64,000 bases of DNA from Amanita rubescens (lineage: Eukaryota; Basidiomycota; Agaricomycetes; Agaricales; Amanitaceae). Positions 47,625 to 56,711 of the stretch are shown piece after piece. The position numbers and the translations under genes were made by a program. The DNA lies in NCBI GenBank assembly GCA_015039365.1, contig WION01000003.1:1364001-1428000 (forward strand), given 5' to 3'. Within the stretch, counting starts at the first letter, position 1, and each line of letters begins with the position of its first letter. A model generated the notes under the pieces. The model made no database searches. It had not been told where the DNA came from and saw only the letters and a program-made list of their open reading frames with translations.

Positions 47625-48683
47625 TTAAAAATCCTCGTTTTCGTCGGCAAGAGATAGTAATAGATCATTCTTTTCGTCGGTTGACATCCCTTTCATCAGC
47701 GCTCGGATGTTCTTGGTGTAATTTGGTTTAGACTCTCGGACTTCTTCTTCTTCCCAATTTCCGTCACCATCATTTGATGTGGCTCGAATGTGACGTTTGG
47801 GCGTGAATCCTCTTTTTCTTCCTCCTTTGAATCGGCCTTTCCCTTTGTTTCTTTTCTTCTTCGGGCATTGCCCTGACATGTGTCCTTTAATTCCGCAGAT
47901 AAAACATAAACCGTCTTTGATGTAGCGTTCTCTTTCTTCTTTGGACATAGATCTGATCGTAAGTTCTAATTCTGGGTCTTCCTCGTATTCTAGAAATTTA
48001 TGATCGATCTGCATAGCCCATGATTCGTCGTTATGAGAGGATGATGAATGACCATTTCCAGATCGAGGGGAATAAGCATATGAACGGGTTCGGATGTTGT
48101 CGAGTTTGATAGCAATGTCGTACCAATCTTGTAGTGTTTTTGGGTTCATGAGCATTGCTTTTTCGAACTCGGGTGCTGTAAGTCCTTTTCCGAACATATG
48201 GAATGCTGCTTCTCCTTCGATTCCAGCTTTCGTGATTTGTTCCTTGAACTGATTAACGTAGTTAGGTAGGGTCATCTGTTTCTTTCCTTTCATAGACGAT
48301 CTGTTCTGTAGATTGAGAATTTTCGTGTACGCATTTCCACTTGGATCTACTTCTCCCCAATCTGTCAAGAATGACAGTTTAAATGCTTCCCAATCATCGA
48401 ATAATGCAGGTCTCGTGATGCCTCCTTCGGTGGTGGCACGAGATTTTCGTAGTTCTGCTAATTTATTCTTTTTCCATTGTCTAGCTCCGTCTGAGATTTT
48501 ATTCAGGGCGGCAAGGATTTTTAAACGGTCTGTGTTCATCCGTTCAGGGTTCATATCAAAGAAGATTTCGATATCTTCTATGAATGTGTTGGCATCCTTT
48601 CGCTTCCCTTTGAATTCGGGAAGATCTCCGATGAGACTAGGGGTTCGTGGGTTGGGTGTCGGGTCTGTACTTCCTCCAGACAT
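47625..48683 (-). CDS. gypsy-1 gag
   Basis: 352 residues from the first ATG of the whole leader (M-S-G-G-S). Capsid-like helical region ~10-200 (F-I-E-D-I-E-I-F-F, W-E-A-F-K, F-K-E-Q-I-T-K-A), then Arg/Gly-poor linker and a CCHC knuckle C-F-I-C-G-I-K-G-H-M-S-G-Q-C (~265), Lys-rich tail. It ends ...G-A-T-T-T-T-T-A-A, a likely slippery site. An open frame without ATG continues upstream in the same phase. Confidence 0.95.
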   Translation of the reverse strand: MSGGSTDPTPNPRTPSLIGDLPEFKGKRKDANTFIEDIEIFFDMNPERMNTDRLKILAALNKISDGARQWKKNKLAELRKSRATTEGGITRPALFDDWEAFKLSFLTDWGEVDPSGNAYTKILNLQNRSSMKGKKQMTLPNYVNQFKEQITKAGIEGEAAFHMFGKGLTAPEFEKAMLMNPKTLQDWYDIAIKLDNIRTRSYAYSPRSGNGHSSSSHNDESWAMQIDHKFLEYEEDPELELTIRSMSKEERERYIKDGLCFICGIKGHMSGQCPKKKRNKGKGRFKGGRKRGFTPKRHIRATSNDGDGNWEEEEVRESKPNYTKNIRALMKGMSTDEKNDLLLSLADENEDF

Positions 48684-49361
48684 CCTTGGTGATGGTGGGG
48701 GTGATGGATCTCTACGTGGTGGAGTTGGGTCGGGTTTAGGTTCGTCTACTTCGATTCTGTCAGAGTCAAACGGGTCTTCTTCGTCCTTTTCTTCTTTAGG
48801 GTTCGAAGGACCTGATTCGGGATTGGTCGGTTGTTGGGCAGGTGTTGGTGTTGTTCCAACTGAAAGATCACTGAGAAAATCAAGGGATAGATCGGGTTTT
48901 TGATCTGTTTTTCCTTCTTCCTCGGATTCACTCTCGTTTAGGCCAAATTTTGCTTTCTTTTTGCCTTTTGTCTGTATGGAAAGGAGAGTTTTCGGTCTTA
49001 AGTTCTCTGGTAGAGCGTCAACAGTCCCCTTTATCCAAATGGGGGTGTTGAAGTATTCGTTAGGGACAAATTCTTGTGTTTCGGATGCTATCCAACGTTC
49101 TGTGAGGTGATCGAATCTAATGTGCTGTTCCTGAAGATATAGATCTGCGAAATAATAATACGATTCGTTCGGAGGTCTAGTTTCTTTTTGTGGTATCCAG
49201 AATTCTTGTTCTTTAACTGGATTTCCTCCTGTATCTTCCCAGATTCGTTTTGCACCGTTTAGTCTGACGTAGTATCCGTCAAGAACGTAGTTCCCTTTAC
49301 GATCTCGTGTAGCTCTATTTGGTGGAGCTCTCCAATCCGTTTTGACAACGTGGCCAGTAAC
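48684..49361 (-). CDS. ATG-less open frame in phase with gypsy-1 gag (possible N-terminal extension)
   Basis: 226 codons from just after CGTAG to the gag ATG, no Met and no ATG in any frame. Pattern: Y-V-L-D-G-Y-Y ... R-I-W, then E-F-W-I-P-Q-K-E-T-R-P-P-N-E-S-Y, then L-Y-L-Q-E ... I-R-F ... E-R-W-I-A-S-E, E-Y-F and a Glu/Asp/Pro-rich link to gag. The gypsy-2 leader shows the same order and spacing, so protein-level selection is likely. How translation would start (CTG or another near-cognate codon, or a spliced leader) is not visible. Confidence 0.55.
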
Positions 49362-49438
49362 CTACGGGCTGGCTTTCCGGAAGTTCGTCGAAGTGTGTGT
49401 TATCAAATGCCAATGAATCGATGTTCAGGCTTTATTGA

Positions 49439-49451
49439 TAAGTTCGACTTA
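49439..49451 (-). promoter_or_regulatory. gypsy-1 self-priming PBS
   Basis: Two bases inside the LTR lies a 13-nt sequence that is the exact complement of TAAGTTCGACTTA (minus strand, 49,638-49,650) inside the LTR, 33 nt after a TATA box. This is the Tf1/sushi arrangement, where the 5' end of the RNA folds back and primes reverse transcription. Confidence 0.75.
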
Positions 49452-49453
49452 AT

Positions 49454-49907
49454 TGTTACGAACTCGTTAATCTCAACTTTAAGTTGCAGCGGCAACTCTA
49501 GTCACGATTACAAGTCTTAAGTCAAACCGTTAAGATTATAAGTTCAATACTAAGTCAAGACGTTGACTTAGGATCTGAGGACGATTGTGGTAGATGAGTT
49601 AAGAGTACAGTTATATTGCCAGACGACAATAAACAGCTAAGTCGAACTTAGGGTTCGACTCTAGGATACATGCGGTACTTATACTAGCAAGTACAATGAG
49701 ACGTACTAATTAGTGAATAATGGTAAGTACGGAAGTAAGTATAAGGACGGCGTCATATGTGGAACAAGGGATGGTATAGTAAAGGAAACGAGCTTGTCCG
49801 TATGAATCGAGCATAAGGGGGACGACAAGTAAGGTAGGTAGAAAAGAAATAAGCATGTCCGACGTATCATGTAAGCATAATGCGGGAGTCCGTACCGTGT
49901 TGTAACA
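49454..49907 (-). repeat. gypsy-1 5' LTR with promoter
   Basis: Minus-strand TATAAGT starts at 49,683; predicted RNA start near 49,650. From there to the gag ATG at 48,683 no ATG exists. Confidence 0.95.
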
Positions 49908-50872
49908 GCAAGTCTGTACGCACACCGTTACCTGCTGGGTATGCTCCTATAAAGAATAAAGGAGAATGCACACCACAGGAACGTTCTTATTATCAACAAA
50001 TAATAGGATCCCTTCTATATCTCGCTTTAGGAACTAGGCCTGATATAATCTATGCAGTAATTTTGATGTCCCAATTTTCATCAAACCCGTCTCAAGAACA
50101 CATTCAAAAGGCCTTGTATATAGTCAAATACATTGCTCATACCTTAAACGTTAAAATCGTTTATAGCGCTAAAGGCAATAATAAATTTAGAGCCTATGCT
50201 GATGCAGACTGGGCCGCTGATCGTAATACACGACGATCTATAAACGGTTATGTCTTAATGTTAGCTGGTGGTGCGGTAGCTTGGACGAGTAGAAAACAAA
50301 AGACTGTAGCTCTGTCTTCAACTGAAGCAGAGTACATATCTTTATCAGATGCTGCAAGACAAATTGCATGGGTTGAAAATCTATTTTATGAAATAGGTGC
50401 ACCCATTAAAAGCATCTTACTTAGCGTAGATAACCAAGGCGCTATATTTTGGGCACAAAATCCTGCACAAGAACATCGTTCCAAACACATTGATATTCGC
50501 TATCATTTCGTTCGCGAGTTGATCGAGACTAAAAAGGTAGTCCTCGAATATATACCAACAAACGAGCAGAATGCGGATCTCATGACTAAGAATTTATCCT
50601 TTGAAAAGGTCAAATTCTTTAGAGAACGATTAGGACTTTCCTTAGAAGAATATCCGACTTCTACAAATGCATTAATCAAAAGACCAGATCGATTAGAGAC
50701 TGAGGAAATCCGTGATTTGACGAAATTTATTCTTGATTGGCAAAATCTTGAATTAGATGGAATTGATCGTCTATCACACAGGAAGTTGATGGAACTTCTT
50801 GATGGTCTTATTGATCAACAGGAATCGGATATAGATCCCTTCTATGATGAGAATCTCATAGACTTTAAATAA
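49908..50872 (+). CDS. Copia gag-pol, second part (end of RT, RNase H)
   Basis: Resumes in frame after the GCAAG duplication. It contains Y-Q-Q-I-I-G-S-L-L-Y-L-A-L-G-T-R-P-D, the RNase H aspartates A-D-A-D-W-A, S-S-T-E-A-E-Y-I-S-L-S, D-N-Q-G-A-I and K-H-I-D-I-R-Y-H-F-V-R-E. It ends in a ~60-residue acidic extension before TAA. A short purine tract and the 3' LTR follow. Confidence 0.95.
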
Positions 50873-50894
50873 AGGATATCTAAGCGAAGGGGTG

Positions 50895-51301
50895 TGTTAA
50901 ATATAGAATTATATTTATAGAATGATTAACTACTGATTGACTACAATCAATGTTACTCATATCGCTCGCGTCATCCTTTATGTATGACATAGAGATGACA
51001 TCATAATGACTTCATTATGATATCATGGTGACATCATGATAGACTCATGATCACACCTTATGGTGTGCTTAGCACGCCATATCTTCTCATCTATACTATA
51101 CGCTTACACATATGTAGACACATATTTGTTCTCTCTTAGTATATAAACCTGTCCTGTATCGTAGAATAGGACAATCCATTCTCTTCCTCTTACTATCACT
51201 ACTACGCCGAAGGGTAGTGCTAAGATCATATCGCAATAGGTAAGCTATTGCACCTGCTCATGCTGTGGACACGCTCTCGCGTAGACCTGTCTTCTTCGTC
51301 A
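50895..51301 (+). repeat. Copia 3' LTR
   Basis: 407 bp, no difference from the 5' LTR seen by eye. Confidence 0.95.
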
Positions 51302-51306
51302 AATGG

Positions 51307-52131
51307 CAGCTGTCAGGATCCCAGATGGCTCGGAAATGTTAAAGACTTCGGCGATGGGGTTGCCGAGGGTTTCCGGGGTGGCAGAAATTGGCGTAGCGGC
51401 AGTGGTGGGGCCATCAGGAGCCTCGGAGGTCTCGGTGGTATCATGCGTTGTAGTGGTAGGAGCCTCGGAGGGTCTGGAGGGTCTGGAGGGTTTGGAGGGG
51501 GCAGTATTAGGGAGTGTGGATTGATTAGGGACTGTATTCAGCAGGGTGCTAATGTGTATGTGCGTTGGAGTCGTATGTACGTTTTGCAGTGCTTCAGTAT
51601 TGACAGGCTCGGCGGTATGCGTTCCAGAGTGGTCTAGAGCTTCCAGGAAGTAGTTGGAGGATGCAAATGGCTTCGGAGCGGTCGGCTGTGTGTACCTCAG
51701 CAGCCATACATCAATGCGTTCTTTGAACCATTGTCCGAAGTGGCGATATTGGAATGCATTCGGTTCGTTGCCATCCAAAAATTGAATCCGTCTGTCAACT
51801 ATTTTGATCTTCCCTTGCCTTGCGTATTCATCCCTGATATGGCAGCAGGCCGTCCGATGATTGATATCTCCGCAGAAAATGCATCCGCTAAGGAGATGGG
51901 TGGAAGCTGTGCTCGGAGCGAAGGCTGTGCTCGGAGGGGGAGTAGGGATAGGCGTCGGAGGTGTTGGAAGCGTCAGAACTCATGGGGTGGTCACGGCGAG
52001 CAAGGCTATAGCAGACCTTGAGCTGATAATGAATTGCGCGGCACTATTCATGTCTTTTAGATCATAGCCGTCATTGGGGTGGACGTCCGGGTACTTGATT
52101 GTGAATGCGGACATGTACATGATACTTGCCT
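51307..52131 (-). pseudogene. Outer element gag, middle segment, with a CpG-type nonsense change
   Basis: In frame with the first segment once gypsy-2 is removed (R-R-E-A-S-I-M-Y-M-S-A-F). It carries a knuckle C-I-F-C-G-D-I-N-H-R-T-A-C-C near 51,880 and D-G-N-E-P-N-A-F-Q-Y, then a Thr/Pro/Ser-rich stretch to the copia insertion. A TGA at 51,980-51,982 interrupts the frame; CGA (Arg) to TGA by CpG deamination is the simplest origin. The capsid-plus-knuckle layout is that of gypsy gag. Confidence 0.75.
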
Positions 52132-52136
52132 CATGG

Positions 52137-52566
52137 TGTTACGTTTGTTCGTTCACTGATAAGTCAAGCCTATCAGGTACCGTAGGTTCCTCAAGGGAGT
52201 TCCGGCACTTAAGAACGTTCAAAGAATAAGAGTGTTATCGTATAAGTCCTCAAGGGAGCTTAGACGATAACGAGACAGATTTTGACTGTTAAAACTAGAC
52301 TAAGGTCTAGTTGTATATTTGCGTAGTTTATATAGTACAAGGTATATACGCAAATATAGTAAGTAGGAATGCATGTGATAACAAAACAGCTACATGTGAT
52401 AATGGAACGGTTTACATGTGATAATCGACATGCATGTGATAAAATAGAATAGCATATGATAAATGATGAATGTTCCAGAAGGAACGCATATGCAATCAAT
52501 GACGTAGGAGGGATGACATAGATGATAAGATAAGAAAAAGATAGGCCATGACGTACGTTTGTAACA
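52137..52566 (-). repeat. gypsy-2 3' LTR
   Basis: TGTTACGTTTG...GTTTGTAACA. PPT TAGGAGAAGGGCTA (minus strand) adjoins it. Confidence 0.95.
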
Positions 52567-52737
52567 TAGCCCTTCTCCTACATACGAAGTCCAATATTCA
52601 CCGAATATTGAAATAATTTGTGACTACGTGTCATGATTGTGTTCGGCGTCGCTGTCGTAGGTGTAAGAGTCTTCGTTTCCTTGCCAAGGATGACGGTGGC
52701 GGCAGCGGTTATCGGTAAGACGTTCTTGAAGAGTCGG

Positions 52738-53633
52738 TCACTCTTCTCGTGTATTGGAGGCAGTCATAGTGGCGACAGGATGTGACTGTCCTCGTGTTGA
52801 TTGGCCTCGGCGATTTCCAAGGTTTCGTCGTGACGGTGGGGGTCCGGTGGTAGTAGTGGTGAAGCGGTTGCCCGGAGGGCGAGTATTTGTTCCTCGTCGT
52901 CTTCTTTCGATAAGCGGGGAAGGTTCGTCTTGTTCGAGTTGGGCGGAATCAATAGTAGTAGCGGGTGAAGCGGTAGAAATTCGTCGTTCAGGAATTTGTT
53001 CAAACGGCGTGGGCAGCGACGGTTGCGTTATAGCGTCTGGATAAGTGGGAGGCGGGGTTTCCTCATGTACCGGTCCTCGGCGTATTTCTCGTCGTTGATG
53101 GTGTTTGGTAGTGTGATGTGGGGCTCCGCACATGTAACAGCCTTGAGTTCCAGGGATATCTTCTCCTTCGAAGGCTAAGTTATTCGGTTCGAATGATACC
53201 AATCGTTCAGCTGAGGGGTCAGGTCCGTGCAGGTGAAAGATAGTGCGACGTGTCGGATTTTCGGGGATAGGGACATCGCGTCCTTCAATTGTATGTCCTG
53301 TTTGAAGTGCGATGACGGCGGCGTCTTGGTATTCGTTACTGGCATTAGGTCTGTTGGGGTTACGATCGTGCCTCCATACGAGATTGTTAATCGTCGTTTG
53401 TAGTTGTCGTAGTATAGTTACATCCCAACCATCAGGAGTCATCATTGGGTTGAGACAGTCGCTAAGGGTTCGAATACGTTCGAACGTAGCATTGACGGGA
53501 GTGCGGGGAAATACAGGGCGTCCGTGCATCCAGGCCATGCCAGTGTCTAAAGCGGGTTGTCGTGTTGGTTGGATGAAATGGTGACGATGTCCGGCAGTGG
53601 TAAGACGGGTTGCTTCTTCGAGGTATACGTCTC
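52738..53633 (-). pseudogene. gypsy-2 ORF3, C-terminal part
   Basis: Continues in frame (G-D-V-Y-L-E-E-A-T-R) from 55,512 after the TIR element is removed with one GA. It contains the finger C-Y-M-C-G-A-P-H-H-T-T-K-H-H, matching the CxxC-x3-H pattern of gypsy-1 ORF3, and a Pro/Arg/Ser-rich tail with R-R-G-Q-S-T-R-G. Confidence 0.75.
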
Positions 53634-55511
53634 CATCAGGTTTTCGGCATGTTCTGCTCTGGCCACTCTCGGCGCTTTCCAGAGCAGCCAGAGCGGTCAG
53701 AGCGGTCAGAGCACCTCACCACTTTTTTAGGCAAGGTACATCGCTCTGAGAGTCGATTTTCCTGCTCTGAGAGTCGATTTTCCCGCTCTGAGAGTACTTC
53801 AACCCGCTCTGAGAGTGGTTTCGTGGCTTAGCAAAGCAGTTCAAAATAGTTCAAAAAATAAATTTTATTGCCCAGCATTGTATTACAGTAGCGGTCACAA
53901 AAACATGAGAAGCAATGCGACGTGTATGGGAAAGAGAAAGATTGTGAAGTAGCATGGTAACGATTTGGAATCTTTGCGAGAAAGCAGAGTGGTTGTTGAG
54001 GGTGACTGAAAGCATTCGAGAGCGAGGGACTTGGATGGCGAATGGTTGTTGCAAGCGGTGACTGCGATGGGGTGAACATAATGGGACGCACAGAAAGTGA
54101 AAATGGCGCATATAGTGAGATTGAAATACGTACATGCAATCCCGACCGTTGATACGGACGTTCTGAGGGTTGGGAATGCATCTCCGACGATTCAGCAGGT
54201 GAGAACGCAGTGAAGTTTAGCCCGTACTCACCTAAGCGTGGCTGACAGCGAAACGGCTGAGATTCATCCTATTCTTGCCCCTTGATAATTAAACATTAAT
54301 CAGGCAACGACGTATTTGCTGCAACGTGAGTAGAGGACTGAGATTCGCAACCGGTTCGCATTGTTACTACGCACCGTTTTCTCGTTATATTGTGCCTATC
54401 GGCTATTGGCGGGTTGGTGGATTGGTTTTGGAGGAAAGTTGTATGGAGGAGATGGGAGGAGAGGGAAAGGATGAGCATAGCTCAAGCCGCGCTGATGGGT
54501 GATGTCATCATTCCACTTGTTTGGTGGTATTTGCACACACTAATAAATTTCGCACAAGTCCTGGCAACTACGAGTATACGGTAGATTTGTTGGTACATTT
54601 CCCCGAAACTCGTTCATCTCACCCACATCTTCCATTTCGATCTGACTGCGGGATGCTGGTGTGAGCAATTGCAGCATATATCTGCCGGAAAGGAGGGAAA
54701 TCTACCTTGAAAAAAATAAATAAACACAGACCGCAGCGAGCTCTGTTCTCCCTCAGTCGCCGACTGTTCTATGACTCTGGGACCCAGCTTCAACTCTTCG
54801 ATATTCCCTCGCATTTGCACGACTTTGCTGACCTGTTCTCCGAGTATGACTGTCTGTCACGCTCATAATATCCTACCCTCCTTGTGGCCGTGCATTTGCC
54901 GCGTCGAGACCCTGAACGAGCTCTTTTCTACGTCACTCTTGAGGAGCGGATGGTACATTTCCGACTCGAGGTTGTACGATGAGGCATATGCATCTGATCA
55001 TCCCACACGCTTCACAGAGGATCCATTATTGTAATTTTATCGCGTGTATGTGTGTTATCGCTTACCTTTAGGCGGATGGTAGGGGCATAGGCGGCCGGAA
55101 TTAGCGGGCGTGGAAGGCCTGGGATGATATGGGCGTTGAGGACTTAGCAATGGTGGGAACAGTGAGCTGTCGTTCATTGCGGATTGGAGCACTGGGCGTG
55201 GCAGTAGGAGTGGCATGCGGGCGTCGGCAGCGAAGGAGAGCAGCAGAGAGGAGTGTGGCGTTGGCTGCCAAGTGATTAGGGACGTCAGCAGTAAATGAAG
55301 GGGTGGGAGATAATGCTCACCATCAAAAGCGTGCGGCATTGGAGTCCCCGAGCGAGAGCGGTGAGAGCGGTGGTGGCCAGAGCTAGAGAGGGTAGAGCTA
55401 ACGTCGCCAGAGCGCGAGCGATCAAAGCTGGCGTCGCCAGAGCAGGAGTGGCCAAAGCGTTGTTTGGCCAAGCGTTAAGCGGCCCGAGCGGAAATGGCCG
55501 AAAACCTGATG
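53634..55511. mobile_element. 1.88-kb TIR DNA element with subterminal repeats, TSD TC
   Basis: Ends CATCAGGTTTTCGGC and its inverse (15 bp perfect, ~31 bp imperfect). 2-bp TSD TC at 53632-53633 and 55512-55513. Just inside both ends are many CAGAGC/GCTCTG units (near 53,655-53,820 and 55,345-55,490), as in transposons whose transposase binds subterminal motifs. The centre has TATA-like and short exon-like frames (e.g. 54,620-55,035) but nothing recognisable and no transposase, so it is non-autonomous and may carry a captured fragment. Confidence 0.75.
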
Positions 55512-56711
55512 TCCTCGTAAGTCACAAAACCAATGAATATTGTTCCAGATCATCAGGGTGATCCAGCGGTTGCGTTGCGGTTCTCGGAACCGGCGGGTGA
55601 GATTAATGATGACGTTAACGAGGGCCATCAGATCAGGGCGAACATATCTATTCAAGATGAACAGATAGTTGTTGGCGAAGGTCCAGGACGTGAATAACGT
55701 CCAGATTCGATAAAAGGCTCGTCGAATTATCGGATTGACGAAGGAAGGGATGGCGTAGTGCGTCAAGATGACGTTAATAGCAGGGATATCAGGTGCAGGC
55801 ACATTAAAATTGTCGTCATTGACAGAAGCGTGCTGAAATAAGAACCTAGGAATAGGTCCTTCGGCAGGGAGTCTAGGCACTGGGCTCATAGATCGAGTAT
55901 AGGTTTCCCTCATTAAATCTAATGGGGTGTAAAGGGGCCTTGGCGATGGGGTGTTTTCTGGGAAGACAATAGGGATCGAGATGGGATTGACGAGTCTTTC
56001 ATTGATCTCGTCATCGGTGATGGCGTTAGTGGTGACAACATCGAGTTCGGCGGCGACAGCGTTAGCGGCAGCGGAAATGGCGGTGGTGGTTGCAGCATTG
56101 GTGGCGGCGATGGTCCTTGCTCTTTCAAGGTAGTTGTTAACGAGTTCTTCGTCGATAGGAGGAATTCCCATAGTAAAAGCGGTGGTATTGAACATGAGTA
56201 ATCCTTCTCGCATGATCCAGATATCTTCAGGGGTGGTGTCGGGACGTGGTCCGCATGCATAGGTGATGACCATTTGGTCTCTGGTGGCGAATACTTGAGC
56301 TACCATTTCCTGCATTTCAGGCGGCACAGGGGCATCAGGGAGAATAGCGTTCCCCATATCTGTGACGTTTCGCATTAGTTCTTCTATCGTAGAAGCGTTC
56401 GATGGTGGGAAGGTATAAGATGAGTCAGAAGATAAAGAATCCTCATCTCGTGGTATGAATTCCTCGTCAGAAGGAATTATAGGGAACCATTCTGTACCGA
56501 TGGATGTATAATGTAACATACAGACGGGAGGAGGAATTGGCAATGGCGCGGGCGATTCCTCTCTAGAAGGGGTCGGAGGGACGGTTTCCTCAACGACTGT
56601 TGAAGCGGCTGGAGTAGCAGCGGCGGACAGGTTGTTAATGGGGGAGGACATGGTTTCAAGAACGGCGTTTTCGTGGTTTACGAGTAGTGGGGATAATTGC
56701 TGTGATTCCAT
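55512..56711 (-). pseudogene. gypsy-2 ORF3, N-terminal part
   Basis: ATG at 56,711, overlapping the end of pol by 56 nt in another frame. The first ~150 residues are Pro/Ser/Glu-rich; an Ala/Thr-rich helix (~190-240) and a hydrophobic, Trp-rich region (~330-400: F-Y-R-I-W-T-L-F-T-S-W-T-F-A-N-N-Y) follow. Interrupted after D-L-R-G by the TIR element. Same position as gypsy-1 ORF3; N-terminal similarity is not evident by eye. Confidence 0.7.

Larger units (their letters stand above)
41776..49907 (-). mobile_element. Ty3/gypsy chromovirus gypsy-1, apparently intact, inside copia
   Basis: Two 454-bp LTRs, identical by eye, with perfect TSD GCAAG (41771-41775 and 49908-49912). Minus-strand order: LTR, self-priming PBS, ATG-free leader/open frame, gag, pol, ORF3, PPT, LTR. 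All frames are open, so this is a very young and possibly autonomous copy. Relatives in the window: a truncated 3' end at 24,369 and a solo LTR at 32,889. Confidence 0.96.
35031..51301 (+). mobile_element. Ty1/copia retrotransposon, interrupted by gypsy-1
   Basis: Two LTRs of 407 bp, identical by eye, TG...CA, with perfect TSD AATGG (35026-35030 and 51302-51306). One long gag-pol frame runs 36,889-41,775 and resumes after gypsy-1 at 49,913. Apart from that insertion it appears intact. Polypurine tract GCGAAGGGGTG lies before the 3' LTR. Domain order is gag, protease, integrase, RT, RNase H, as in copia. Confidence 0.95.

Noticed and set aside
54600..55035. A host gene inside the 1.88-kb TIR element
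   Set aside because: Several short open frames exist on both strands but none shows a recognisable family or consistent exon structure.
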